64,000 nt of DNA from Monosporascus cannonballus (taxonomy: Eukaryota > Ascomycota > Sordariomycetes > Xylariales): NCBI GenBank assembly GCA_004154925.1, contig QJNS01000269.1:40958-104957 (forward strand). Reading direction: 5' to 3'. This document shows, piece by piece, positions 46,593 to 57,373 of this stretch (the stretch's first letter is position 1; each line of letters opens with the position of its first letter). A program made the translations under genes and the position numbers. The notes beneath the pieces were generated by a model that had not been told where the DNA came from, did not search any database, and was given only the letters and a program-made list of their open reading frames with translations.

Positions 46593-49305
46593 ATGAGGTT
46601 CTTCGATTGCGGCCTGGCTTTGCTAGGCCTCCTCGCATCCGTCGAGGGTGCCGCGCCGGACGAGTCTGTTGTCACCGGGGCCTACATCGTCGAGTTCAAC
46701 GACGGGGCGGATGCCAACGCCCTGTACGATGAACTACGATCGGACGGCATGGGCGTCAACCACCGCCTTGACCTGAACTACCGCCTGTTCAAGGGGGCAT
46801 CATTTCGCCTTACCAACGTTAGCGAGCCTGAAGCAGCAGCTAGCAAGATCTTCGGCAAGGCGCAGGTGAAGCAAGTATGGCCGGTTCGCGGCATCCAGTT
46901 CCCGAAGCCGGAGCCACAGAACGTTGGCCGGAACGGTACTGGGGCCAGCCGGGCCACCCGGAAGCGTCAACCCGTGGACGACTACAGCCCCCACGTCATG
47001 GCGCAAGTGGACAAACTCAGAGCCGAGGGCTTCACGGGGAAGGGGATCCGCATTGGTGTCGTCGACAGCGGAATCGACTACAAGCATCCTGCGCTGGGTG
47101 GGTGTTTCGGCGAAGGTTGCATCGTTAGTTATGGATGGGACTTGGCCGGCGACGAGTTCGCACCCGACTCGAACGCCCCGATGCCCGATCCGGATCCCTA
47201 TGACAACTGCCAGGGCCACGGCACGCATGTAGCAGGCATCATCATGGCCCAGGAGAACGAACTCGGCTTTACCGGTGTCGCGCCCGACGTCACTCTAGGC
47301 ATGTACAAGACGAGCGGGTGTGCCGGGTACACGACGAACGAGCTCCTCCTCGCGGCTTTCAATCGGGCGTATGAAGATGGAAGCGACATCATCTCTTGCT
47401 CGGCCGGTGACGACTCGGGTTGGGCCACGGATCCGTGGGCCATAGCTGCGTCCCGTATAGCCGAAGCCGGGGTTCCTGTAGTGGTCGCACTGGGGAATTC
47501 CGGGAATATGGGTTTGTGGACAACTGGTTCTCCCGCATCGGGGACCAAAGTCGCCGGCATTGGGTCTGCCCATAATACGGTGCTTCCCCTTATTGTTACT
47601 GCGGGGCTGTGGGCGATCAATGGCACAGAAGCCCGATTTGGATGGCGGGAGGGTAGCCCGAGTCTCGGCGAGACCAACCTTACTATGCCTCTATGGGCCG
47701 CGAGCTACAACATAACGACACCAGACGACGCCTGTGAACCTTTACCGGAGGACACGCCTGACCTGTCAACGAAAATCGTACTTCTTAGAAAGGCTTCTGC
47801 GTGCCCAATCGAGACACAGGGTTCGAACGTGGCCGCCAAGGGTGGCCAGTACATCATGGTCTATACCGAAGATGACGAGTAAGTTGGAAGGCCATGTGTC
47901 GCAGTATCGATTGAATTGACATATGTCTAGTACGTTGCCGGCGATGTACGTGTTCGTTGAGGGCATATTGGGGGTCGGAAGCGTGACTGCAACTCAAGGC
48001 GCCGAGTGGATCAAGGCACTAAGTGAGGGCGAGGATATCACTCTCACGATCGTAAACTCGGATTCTGCTGGCTCACATATCGTGAACCTGAGTAACGGAA
48101 TAGAGGCTGGTTACACTAGCCCCTTCACCAGCTGGGGTCCCACGTGGGAGACCGAACTGAAGCCCCAGTTCGTAGCACCCGGTGGTTGGATCCTGTCGAC
48201 GTATCCATTAGATATGGGCGCGTACGCTGTGGAAGCAGGAACGTCGATGGCTTGCCCTTTTGTTGCGGGCGTGTTTGCCTTGATCGGCCAGAAGCGAGGA
48301 ACCCTCGATGCGAAGGTCCTCCGGAACGTCATCGCGGCCACGTCTAAGCCGAATCTGTGGAACGACGGGATCGAGGTCTATGATATTCTCGCTCCCACCG
48401 CCCAGCAGGGAGCTGGCTTAGTTCAGGCCTACGATGCTGCGTACGCAACATGCATCCCGAACGTGAGTGGACTATCTTTCAACGATAGCGACCACTTCGT
48501 CAGCAGCCACACGTTTAGCATTCAGAACACTGGCAACGACGACGTTACCTTTACTCTTGGTCACGCGAAGGCTGCAACCGTTTAGTCCTTTGGCCCAGGT
48601 ACTCTGGGTTCAACCCGTTTTCCGAACCCCACCGTCGAGGATTGGGCCGAGATCGTGTTCGAATCTGACAGCATCAACGTGCCGGCCGGCGGCAGTGCTG
48701 AAGTAGCCTTTACGGTCGAGCCTCCACGGAACGTAAACCAGACGCTGCTGCCCGTCTATAGTGGCTACATATTACTCAACGGAACAAATGACGAATCTCT
48801 ATCAGTCCCATATGTTGGCGTAGCAGGAAGTCTGCATGACACACCAGTGCTGAGACCTACTTTCCTCGAGAACGGAGCTATAGGAGGCGTTTATCTGGCC
48901 GCCTCTGACAATCACTTCAATATCCCCGTGGCGGCGAACACGAGCTTTTCCGTTCCAAAACCTGGCTCTCCACCTGGGGCTGCAACCTACCCCAAGATGG
49001 TGGTCCTACCCACGCTCGGTTCGACAGAGCTGAAGATAGATGTTGTGCCGCTAGGTAAGACAAGTCTGCCAACGCACGATTGGCTCGGGATGAACAGCCT
49101 GGGACAGATTCCGGAGCTTCCTATGAGTTACGTCCCTCGAACAGGCTACACGTTCATCTGGGGCGGAAGATTGGCGGACGGGACCGTTGTGGACGCAGGG
49201 GCGTACAAGCTGGTCGCAAGTGCGCCGAGGATCTTCGGTGACCCGAACAAAGAGGAAGAGTGGGACATTGTGGAATCGGTGCCTTTCAACTTGAAATATG
49301 TCTAG
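46593..49305 (+). pseudogene. Secreted subtilisin-like serine protease (S8) with one in-frame TAG
   Basis: An 886-codon frame in two exons. A signal peptide (MRFFDCGLALLGLLASVEG) is followed by an I9-type inhibitor prodomain and a subtilase domain. The triad is Asp158 (GVVDSGIDYKHP), His209 (GHGTHVAG) and Ser534 (GTSMACPF), with an inserted PA-like region before Ser. An Fn3-like C-terminal region follows. A 52-nt intron (47,879-47,930, GTAAGT..CTAG) restores the frame across an apparent stop. A TAG at 48,583-48,585 (codon 647) then interrupts an otherwise open frame that continues with family-like sequence (SFGPGTLGSTRFPNP) to 49,305. A truncated product would keep the triad but lose the C-terminal region. 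The upstream in-frame ATG at 46,578 would add 5 residues; 46,593 gives the better signal peptide. Likely role: extracellular protein degradation. Either a young pseudogene or a stop bypassed by RNA editing or readthrough. Confidence 0.85.
47879..47930 (+). other. Intron of the protease gene
   Basis: 52 nt, donor GTAAGT, acceptor GTCTAG, with TTGAC as a possible branch site. Splicing joins GA|T as Asp and keeps the frame. Confidence 0.85.
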
Positions 49306-49877
49306 GCTTACATGATGTATTCGAGCTGATATAACTGCACACCCGGAGCAGGATAATCAGGTGCCTCCTAGTCTACACAATCTATAAGTTCTACCTGCTA
49401 GTAGGTGCCTAGAAGTATCGAATTGTTAACATGTGGTGGTGCATGTACGCACGGGTATTAAACGTTGGAGGTTCAAATGTAGTATTGTACATACGCTACG
49501 TCGCAATTTTGTCCCCGCCGCTGTGCCTGCCATACGCTGGGGGGGCCTTGGCAGGGGTAAGCCTGTTTGTTATCAGAAGCTCGGGCCCCCCCCCCTCTTC
49601 ATCTCCAACTGTAGCCGCAGATGCCGTCATGTCAAAATCGCGGGGTTTTTGTTGGGACCTCGGGACTTGGTATCATTCGGAGCTTCCGTATCCACTTCTT
49701 CACATACCAGTATTCAAGACAAACGTCCAGCGGTTTCACCTCCTGCCCGCTGCCTCTATTGATATCCTGCACACTCTTCCGGCCGCTGTGGCCCATGGCT
49801 CATAAATAGTCATTCCAGAGCATGCATGCACAAGGTAGCAATAACAGGGACGCGCATCCTCCACACCGGAACTCGAG
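49306..49877. other. Intergenic region, FIG4 promoter side
   Basis: No gene. It contains an 11-C homopolymer near 49,587. The small plus-strand frames here are not convincing. Confidence 0.6.
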
Positions 49878-52800
49878 ATGACCGAGACGAACGAGACGAA
49901 TGCCGCTAAGGCCGACGACCCGACAGCGGCGCCGCAGCCCCCGAACCGCGGCTCGCGACCGGGGAGCACCGCCGCCTCGATCGCGGAACCCGTCGTGACC
50001 GGCGACAACAATAAGCCCCTCGCCCCCGCCCTTGCACCCGAGCCGGAGCTGGAGCCGGAGCCGGAGCCAGAGCCGGACTTCCCGCTGCTGCAGGACAACG
50101 CGAGCAGCGAAGCCCTGGCGCCGAACGTGCAGGCGCAGAAGGGGGGCCTCGGTGTCGTGGGCGACGACAACGACGAGGAGCCGGCGGTGGCGAAGCCGTT
50201 CGCGCGCACGGGCAGCCCGGACTCGGGAGCCGCCGCGGGCCGGGGCGACGACGGCTCGTCGTCGCCAGCGTTCAGCGGCGTCTACGGGTACGACTACGAC
50301 TACGACTACTACCGCTACGGCGAGAAGGCGGGGTCGGCGGGTGCTCAGGCTGGTGACGGGGCGACGCCGATGCCGCCGCGCCGGCCGCGGTACGAGATGC
50401 ACAAGTTCACGCTGTACGAGACGGCGAGCCGGTACTACATCGTGGGCGGCGACGTGACGGAGAAGCGGTACCGCATCCTCAAAATCGACCGCAACACGCA
50501 CGACTCGGACCTCAGCATTACCGACGACAGGATTATATATAGTCAGAGGAAGATGAGGGCGCTGCTGGACACCATCGACGACGGGAACAAGGGCACGGGC
50601 GGCATCAAGCAGAGGTCGACGACCTGGGGGTTGCTGGGCTTCATCAAGTTCACCGGCCCCTACTACATGTTGCTGATCACTAAGAAGAGCACCGTGGCCA
50701 TGATCGGGGGCCATTATGTATACCAGGTCGATGGCACCGAGCTTATCCCTCTCACCCCCCCCAAGTACAAGCCCGACGTACGCAATACGGAAGAGTCGCG
50801 CTTTCTCGCTATCCTGAACAACCTCGACCTAACGAGATCCTTCTACTACAGTTACTCGTATGACATCACGAGAAGCTTGCAACATAATATCACGAGGGAG
50901 CGTACGGCGTTGATCAATGGATTCCCCGGGGCTACATATGATGACTACAATTCCATGTTTGTCTGGAACAGCCATCTCCTGGCGCCCGCATCGGACGTCC
51001 TGCACGGCTCGTTCGACTGGTGCCGCCCTATAATTCACGGGTACATCGACCAGGCTGCCATATCCATATACGGCAGGACGGCACATATCACCATCATAGC
51101 CAGGCGGTCGCGGTACTTCGCAGGCGCCCGATTCCTGAAACGTGGCGCCAATGATCTGGGATACGTCGCGAACGACGTCGAGACCGAGCAGATCGTATCC
51201 GAATCTTTGACGACCTCGTTCCACTTACCCGGGCCGAAGCTCTTCGCCAGCCCCCAATACACCTCCTACGTCCAGCACCGGGGCTCGATCCCCCTGTACT
51301 GGACACAAGACAACACCGGCGTGACGCCCAAACCGCCGATCGAGCTGAACCTCGTGGACCCGTTCTACACTGCGGCCGCGCTGCACTTCGACAACCTGTT
51401 CGAGCGCTACGGGTCGCCCATCTACGTGCTGAACCTGGTCAAGGCGAAGGAGCGGACGCCGCGGGAGTCGAAGCTGCTCGCCGAGTACACCAACGCCATC
51501 AACTACCTGAACCAGTTCCTGCCGCCGGAGCACCAGATGATCCACAAGGCGTGGGACATGAGCCGGGCGGCCAAGAGCCGTGACCAGAACGTCATCGGCA
51601 CCCTCGAGGGCATCGCCGAGTCGGTCGTGACGACGACGGGATTCTTCCACAACGGCGACGGAGTCGTGTCGCCCACGCGCGTCCAGAACGGCGTCGCCCG
51701 CACCAACTGCATCGACTGCCTCGACCGTACCAACGCCGCCCAGTTCGTCATCGGCAAGCGCGCCCTCGGCTACCAGCTGCACGCCCTCGGCATCATCGAG
51801 GACACGTCCGTCGAGTACGACACCGACGCCGTCAACCTGTTCACCCACATGTGGCACGACCACGGCGACACCATCGCCGTCCAGTACGGCGGCTCCCAGC
51901 TCGTCAACACCATGGAGACGTACCGCAAGATCAACCAGTGGACAAGCCACTCGCGGGACATGATCGAGAGCTTCAAGCGGTACTACAACAACTCTTTCAT
52001 GGACAGCCAGCGGCAGGAGGCCTATAACCTGTTTCTCGGCAACTACATCTTCGCGCAGGGCCAGCCCATGCTCTGGGACCTGTCTACGGATTACTACCTG
52101 CACCATGCAGATCCTCGCGCATGGTCCAAGCGGGTCAGGCCTCATTACATACACTGGTACACGCCGAAATACCTCGAGAAGCGGACGCTCCCTGTTTATC
52201 AGCCGCCCAAGACGGACGGGCCACCAAAGCCCGTATCATTCTACGACGACTACTGGTTGGAGTACTATCGCCCCGCGACGCTATCGTCCTTTGGGAAAAT
52301 GCTACCCTACAAGATGAACTCCACCATCAAGTATATCCCCCTAAAGTCGACACAGGAAGGCAAGTATGATCTGAGCCCGTTCCGAGTGCGCAATGAGGAG
52401 CGCGACCAGGAGGTGCAGGAAAAGAAGAAGGCCGCTACGAAAAAGGAGGTCGTCATCGTGGACCCGTACGACGCGCGCAACAACCCCCGAACGCCCGACA
52501 CTGAGGATGCGGCATCCGTCGTCATGACCGAGAAGGCAGGCAACTCGAGGGGTATCTCTATCCAGCGGTGGCTGCAGCCCATGTCGTACCCGGGCGACAG
52601 AGGAGTGCCCCTGGCTGGCATCATGAAGGAGCAGTCGGTGGGGAGACACGCATTCGAGCGCTTCCTCGACGCGCACGACGACTCATCGACGAAGCACAAG
52701 CAGACGCCGCAGGAGAAGTTCAACGCGGCGCAGTGGAGCTTCACGCAGGTAGTGCACGAGTCGCTGAACCCGAGCGTCAGCGCGCACGAGATGGAGGACT

Positions 52801-53108
52801 ACGCTTCGTACGTGACGCACCCGCAGACGCTGCCACTCGTCGTCTCCAACGACGAGCCCTACACCGACGTCCACGAGGCCGCCCACGCCTCCGAGTACCG
52901 CGACTACCTGTACGGCAGCTGGCAGACCCAGGGCCTCGACGACAGCGGTGGCCTCCCCGAAGAGGAATTGGCCGCGTACGCGGACCTGCTGCGCATCACC
53001 GACAACCCTCTCACCGTCGTCGACGAGGACTATGCCAAGAAGCGGTATAGGGCCTATAGGAAGTGGCTCCGTGGCAAGTCCTTATTCAAGCAGCAGCCGG
53101 TAGATTAG
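49878..53108 (+). CDS. FIG4: SAC-domain polyphosphoinositide phosphatase, FIG4 type
   Basis: A 1,076-residue intron-free gene. FIG4 removes the 5-phosphate from PI(3,5)P2 and, with VAC14 and the FAB1/PIKfyve kinase, controls this lipid on vacuolar and endosomal membranes. The SAC domain starts near residue 174 (MHKFTLYETASRYYIVGGD, a FIG4-like beginning). The catalytic Cx5R motif is CIDCLDRTN at residues 611-619 (Cys611, Arg617), preceded by NGVARTN as in SAC enzymes. Conserved sequence runs to about residue 830, then a charged linker (EVQEKKKAATKKEVV) and a less conserved tail. The first 173 residues are low complexity: a Glu-Pro run (residues 54-69) and a Tyr-Asp run (136-148). Total length exceeds yeast Fig4 (879 aa) because of these ends. 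Convergent with the TTI2-family gene, 121 bp between stops. Large minus-strand frames over it are codon shadows. Confidence 0.93.
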   Translation: MTETNETNAAKADDPTAAPQPPNRGSRPGSTAASIAEPVVTGDNNKPLAPALAPEPELEPEPEPEPDFPLLQDNASSEALAPNVQAQKGGLGVVGDDNDEEPAVAKPFARTGSPDSGAAAGRGDDGSSSPAFSGVYGYDYDYDYYRYGEKAGSAGAQAGDGATPMPPRRPRYEMHKFTLYETASRYYIVGGDVTEKRYRILKIDRNTHDSDLSITDDRIIYSQRKMRALLDTIDDGNKGTGGIKQRSTTWGLLGFIKFTGPYYMLLITKKSTVAMIGGHYVYQVDGTELIPLTPPKYKPDVRNTEESRFLAILNNLDLTRSFYYSYSYDITRSLQHNITRERTALINGFPGATYDDYNSMFVWNSHLLAPASDVLHGSFDWCRPIIHGYIDQAAISIYGRTAHITIIARRSRYFAGARFLKRGANDLGYVANDVETEQIVSESLTTSFHLPGPKLFASPQYTSYVQHRGSIPLYWTQDNTGVTPKPPIELNLVDPFYTAAALHFDNLFERYGSPIYVLNLVKAKERTPRESKLLAEYTNAINYLNQFLPPEHQMIHKAWDMSRAAKSRDQNVIGTLEGIAESVVTTTGFFHNGDGVVSPTRVQNGVARTNCIDCLDRTNAAQFVIGKRALGYQLHALGIIEDTSVEYDTDAVNLFTHMWHDHGDTIAVQYGGSQLVNTMETYRKINQWTSHSRDMIESFKRYYNNSFMDSQRQEAYNLFLGNYIFAQGQPMLWDLSTDYYLHHADPRAWSKRVRPHYIHWYTPKYLEKRTLPVYQPPKTDGPPKPVSFYDDYWLEYYRPATLSSFGKMLPYKMNSTIKYIPLKSTQEGKYDLSPFRVRNEERDQEVQEKKKAATKKEVVIVDPYDARNNPRTPDTEDAASVVMTEKAGNSRGISIQRWLQPMSYPGDRGVPLAGIMKEQSVGRHAFERFLDAHDDSSTKHKQTPQEKFNAAQWSFTQVVHESLNPSVSAHEMEDYASYVTHPQTLPLVVSNDEPYTDVHEAAHASEYRDYLYGSWQTQGLDDSGGLPEEELAAYADLLRITDNPLTVVDEDYAKKRYRAYRKWLRGKSLFKQQPVD

Positions 53109-53229
53109 GAGGCGGCTGCCGCTTCTATGGACACGCCGCTGAGCGATACTTTCGAGTTCGAGTAAAGAGAGTGATAGCTTCAGGATACAGTTCGATTGTC
53201 GAGTCATGGGTCTCGCTTCTGCGGGAGAC

Positions 53230-54968
53230 TTATGTCTCATGGCTTATCTTGAACAGCTCTCTTAACTGTGGCTCCTTCTCGACGAGGGGAGCTACGCGCT
53301 CTTCCATGTCCATCTTAGCCGCCTGCATTACCGCGGAGAGCATATCGGCCGCTTTTGTCAGTTCCGATTTCAGCGAGGCGGGGCCAGGGTCGCCGTCTGG
53401 GAACGCATCCCCCTCTTCGATGTTCAGCCAGCAGAGCATCAATGCCTTGATGATTTCGTTGCAGTAGTGCGGAATCCTCGGCCAGCACGTGCTCATTATT
53501 GCCCGCAATAGTTTGATAGCGGATAGTAACGAAGGGGGGTGCTGGGCGCCGAACGGGTCTGTCATGATTTCTGAGACCATGGGTATGAGGTTCTGGGAAT
53601 GGCGTTAGTATTGCATTCATGTTATGGCGTTCTGTGGAAATACCCTGCTTGGGAATGTTGCATTACGAATAAGGATTAGTAAACCGACCTTCAGGTGTTT
53701 AATAGCAAGAATACCCATCCCGTTTACAACACAACGAAGCTTTTCGCAGAACAGCTCGATTAGGCGGGTATGCTCACTTGCGTGATTATATCCGACCAAG
53801 ATACCCTCCCTGATGATTTTATCCAGTAGCTTCTGTTGCGCCTCCGTAAACTTGGGGTTGCTCTGCGGTTCGTCGGTAGTCGATTCCAAGCCGATGCCAG
53901 CCATGATTATAAGCGCGGGATAGGCCGCGTTCAGAATAGCGATGGATTCGCTCTCCGGCGTCAGGCCCGGGAGGTACAGCACGGCGGGAAATACGGCGTC
54001 CTCGAACACCTGCGCCAGCCCCGTCTGACGCATGAGGTCCCCCGGGCAGCGGGCCCAGAAGGCGCGGAAAATGTCCAACGCGCGGACTTTGAGGGCCGTT
54101 TGCGGCTCATCGAGAAGCGTGAGCAGCACCGGGGTAAAGAGGTGCCAACTTTTCTGTAGGAGCTGTTCCTGTTACTGGCATTAGTCGTCTGAAGTGTCAC
54201 ACGGAGGGGGGGCTAGACAGGTCATCGGGTACATGGATGGATGGATGTTATGGAAATAGAGACCTACATCCGACTGCGATACAGCCCACTCAAAAACCGT
54301 GATGGCGTACCGCTGGCCGTACTTCCAGGGCTTGCGCGCCTCGGCCTCCGCGCTGGCGTTGTCGTACCGGCTCGGCTCCACAAACTCCGCCTTGCGGCCC
54401 GACGCCGTCACCGTCGCCGGGCGCGATTTCGAGAAAAGCGGCCGGAGGAAGTCCGACAGGATGTCCTCCGTTATGAACTTGTTACGCTGCTCCTGCGACT
54501 GGGACTGGAAGCGCTCATCTAGTAACTCCGGAGCCAGGCTTGCAGATTCAATTGTGGTCCATGGATCCTCGGTATTGACGAACGCCGTGATGGAAATCAG
54601 GGTGGAGGGACTGAGGGTGATACGATGCTTTGCCCTGATCCTGCTTAGGATTTTAAGACCCAGGGTGCCTCGTGATACTATTTGACTGTAATTTGTATCA
54701 TCTAAGCTAAGGGTTAATATTCCGCGCGTTATCCCATATTCTGTGAAGGATACGGACCCTGGTCAGGCGGCTCGATGTTGAGATTCGGGCGGATAACCTC
54801 GCCGATATTTTCGGCGATCTCGCCCAAAGCCACTTCATCCGAACCATCACGAACGATAATATTATGTTCGCTACAGAGGATGACGTAGAGACTCCGGAGA
54901 GTCGTGAATGAACTCTGCGAAGTCCCTGTCAGCTTCAAAGAGGGCAAGTCAAGAAAGCGAGTCACCGC
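53230..54968 (-). CDS. TTI2-family protein, conserved 3' part in four exons
   Basis: TTI2 joins TEL2 and TTI1 in the TTT complex, an HSP90-linked co-chaperone that stabilises PIKK kinases (ATM/ATR/TOR types). Four exons read cleanly: 54,968-54,754, 54,706-54,268, 54,168-53,689 and 53,592-53,230. Introns of 47, 99 and 96 nt separate them, the last with a CTAAC branch site. Diagnostic stretches are TASGRKAEFVEPSRY, LLTLLDEPQTALKVRALDIF, RQTGLAQVFEDAVFPAVLY and GLTPESESIAILNAAYPAL, as in the Tti2 Pfam family. HEAT-like helices dominate. For the last intron I preferred donor GTCGGT (exon end IKHLK) over an in-phase GTATTT 51 nt downstream, because it gives KHLKNLIPMVSEI. The 5' boundary at 54,968 follows an ACTAAC branch site, but the sequence beyond it is frame-broken (next entry), so the gene may not be functional as given. 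Confidence 0.8.
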
Positions 54969-55041
54969 CTCATATGTAAGGGAACGTTAGTCCTCACAGT
55001 AGCAGAGTCTGGCTTTAAGAAATGGGCTGCGTCTTGAGCTG

Positions 55042-55560
55042 TCACTCCCTCAGGGACCACTTGAACCAGTCAGCGGCAGTTGAGAAGAAGTGCGGGCCGA
55101 TGGAAGACTTACAGCGCAAGACCTCTTGGGGTATTTCCGATGGCGACTCAGCAACGTCGAGCTCACCGACAGCTTTGATGAGATCTTCAAACATGATCTG
55201 TCGCCCGAACTTGCAATCAACGAAGGTGGCTCACCTAATCAGGTCGTGAACGGTTTACAGGTGCTGAGTAATAGTAAGCCGCGCCAGTGACCTGCGGGTT
55301 GATGTCATCTAGGTACGGAATAAGATTGGCACTCTGCCTCACCTGGTAGCAGCTGCCACCCATGCAGGAATTATTGCAGATCTAATGCACCGATCCACCC
55401 AATCTGGGGAAGAGAAGAGTTGAACACCCAGAAATTCACAGCTCTTCCAACTACCGGCCCAATCATGAACCAGGGAATTCAACGTTTTTCGGGATGATCC
55501 GCTTATCCAAGCCCTGGGTGGCTGGCTGGAACCTGTAAATACATGCAGGGTTGAACTCAA
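55042..55560 (-). pseudogene. 5' part of the TTI2-family gene, frame broken
   Basis: Protein-like segments continue upstream in the order expected for fungal TTI2 proteins, but in different frames. They are TQGLDKRIIPKNVEFPG (~55,530-55,475), CEFLGVQLFSSPDWVD and RCIRSAIIPAWVAAATR (to ~55,345), IPYLDDINPQVTGAAYYYS (~55,330-55,260), and FVDCKFGRQIMFEDLIKAVG (from 55,224) ending ADWFKWSLRE-stop at 55,042. I found no GT..AG intron of normal size that joins them in phase. MFEDLIKA could also be a true start (ATG at 55,194), but it still ends in a stop before the next exon. Either the gene is a young pseudogene or the sequence has single-base indel errors. Confidence 0.5.
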
Positions 55561-55828
55561 GAAAATAAAAATTTCTTGGAGCTGGGCCCCTGGCGCACGA
55601 AGATGATGCTTACGAAAGTTGAGTAATCCGCAGGGCAGAGTGGAATCCGTCTGGTTCCCTCCGATTCGGCGATGCAGCCCACTTCTCTGGGACAGAGTCC
55701 AGAACCCCCAATCGCCTCGAATACTTACAGGGTCGCAACCCTCTTCCCGGAGGGTTGCAGAAAACCCTTTCCGCTCGCTTCACATTCGCTCTGAGAGTCT
55801 CGTGCGAAGGGGCTTTTCTCCCTAGAAG

Positions 55829-57373
55829 ATGGTGTCTCCGGTATCGTCTAGGCCTGCGACCCCGACCCCGCATCCGCAGGGATCCGGCGCGAAGCAGGTC
55901 GCCCGTGATGGCGACGAAAACGGCACGACGGGGGTTCTCACCGACGAGGACTCCGGAGATGTGGTCGTCGGCGGCGACGGCGGCGGGGAGACGGAGCCGG
56001 ACATGGACGCCGCGAAGAGGGCGGCGCTCGAGCGCCGGCTCCGGCTCAAGGTGGACCTGCGGCTGTGCACCATCGCGGGGATCCTGTGCTCGCTGAACCT
56101 GCTGGACTCGGGCGTCATCAGCTCGGCGTCGGTGACGTCGATGCCGGCGGACCTGGGGCTCACGGGAAACCGGTTCAGCATCAGCATCTTCATCTTCACC
56201 GTGTCGAGCATCGCCTTCCAGCTGCCGTCGACGCTGGCCGTGCGCACCTTCGGCCCGCGCCCCTGGTTCGCCTTCATCACCTTCTGCTTCGGCCTCGTCA
56301 CCACGTGCACCGCCTTCGTGCGCACCTGGCGGCAGATGATCGCCATGCGCGTGCTGCTCGGCATGGCCATGAGCGGCATCTATCCGGGCCTCACCTACCT
56401 GATCTCCACCTGGTACCCGCGCCGCGAGCAGCAGACCCGCTTCGCGTTCCTGCAGAGCGGCGAGGTCATCATCCTGGCCACGGGGAGCATCGTGAACTAC
56501 GGGCTCAACGGCCTGGGCGGCCGCGGCGGCATCGAGGGCTGGCGCTACATGTTCCTGGTGCAGGGCCTCATCGCCATGTTCTTCGGGGTGCTGACGTACT
56601 TCTGGGTCGTCGACTTCCCCGAGAACGCGCACCGGACCCCCTGGTTCCTGACGGCGGAGGAGCAGAGGCTCGCCGTGTCGCGCATCGATGCCGATCGCGC
56701 CGACGTCGAGCCGGACCCCTTCACCTGGCGCGCCGTCTTCGTGCACGCCGCGGACCCCAAGGTCTACGGGTTCGCGACGCTCTTCTTCCTCCTGAACCTC
56801 GTGTCCACATCGCTGTCCTACTTCCTCCCCATCATCCTGCAGGGCGGCATGGGCTTCTCGGAGGACGAGGCGATCCTCCTCTCGGCGCCGCCGTACTATT
56901 ACGCCGTGGTGCCCGTGCTCCTCTCGTCGGCCTTCGCCGACCGCTTCGGGCTGCGGGGGCCCATCATCTTGTTCAACTGCGCGTGCCTGATCGCCGGGTT
57001 CGGGATGCTGGGGTTCGGCGCGAACCTCACGGCGCGGTACGTCGGCACGTTCCTCGCCACGGGCGCCTACGTCAGCAACTGGGCCGCGCTTAGCGCGTAC
57101 CAGGCCAACAACGTCGCCGGTCAGTGGAAGAGGGCATTTACGGCTGCCGCCGTGACGGCCATGAATGGCGCCGGCGGAATCGCGGGCAGCTTCATCGTCC
57201 GGCAGGACGAGGCGCCGTACTACGTCACGGCCGTATGGGTCTCCATCGGCTCGCACATCCTAATCATCGCCCTCGTGGCTGCCTTCTCCATCTTCTTCTA
57301 CCTCGGTAACAGGAGGGCGAGCGCGGGCAAGGTGGTGCTCGAAGGTCGGGAGGGCTTCAGGTATACGTATTGA
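55829..57373 (+). CDS. Major facilitator transporter, DAL5/anion:cation symporter type
   Basis: A 514-residue intron-free membrane protein. A hydrophilic N-terminus of ~75 residues, probably cytosolic, is followed by about twelve hydrophobic segments starting near LCTIAGILCSLNLLDSGVIS. Features of the fungal allantoate permease/ACS family: YPGLTYLISTWYPRREQQTR after the fourth segment (the R-x-x-x-R-loop region), GWRYMFLVQG, and WAALSAYQANNVAGQWKRAF in the C-terminal half. Members import organic anions such as allantoate, nicotinate, pantothenate or related vitamins with protons; the substrate is not decided by sequence. Length fits the family. The head-to-head neighbour is the TTI2-family gene, so the ~270 bp before the start may act as a shared promoter. 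The 548-codon frame on the opposite strand (55,610-57,256) is a GC-rich shadow. Confidence 0.9.
   Translation: MVSPVSSRPATPTPHPQGSGAKQVARDGDENGTTGVLTDEDSGDVVVGGDGGGETEPDMDAAKRAALERRLRLKVDLRLCTIAGILCSLNLLDSGVISSASVTSMPADLGLTGNRFSISIFIFTVSSIAFQLPSTLAVRTFGPRPWFAFITFCFGLVTTCTAFVRTWRQMIAMRVLLGMAMSGIYPGLTYLISTWYPRREQQTRFAFLQSGEVIILATGSIVNYGLNGLGGRGGIEGWRYMFLVQGLIAMFFGVLTYFWVVDFPENAHRTPWFLTAEEQRLAVSRIDADRADVEPDPFTWRAVFVHAADPKVYGFATLFFLLNLVSTSLSYFLPIILQGGMGFSEDEAILLSAPPYYYAVVPVLLSSAFADRFGLRGPIILFNCACLIAGFGMLGFGANLTARYVGTFLATGAYVSNWAALSAYQANNVAGQWKRAFTAAAVTAMNGAGGIAGSFIVRQDEAPYYVTAVWVSIGSHILIIALVAAFSIFFYLGNRRASAGKVVLEGREGFRYTY

Noticed and set aside
49800..52154. Minus-strand frames of about 300 codons over FIG4
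   Set aside because: Same reason: they mirror the GC-biased third positions of FIG4 and show no domain.
55610..57256. 548-codon frame on the minus strand over the transporter
   Set aside because: It is the GC-rich complement of a clear membrane transporter. Its composition (His, Arg, Asp, Gly repeats) is typical of a shadow frame.
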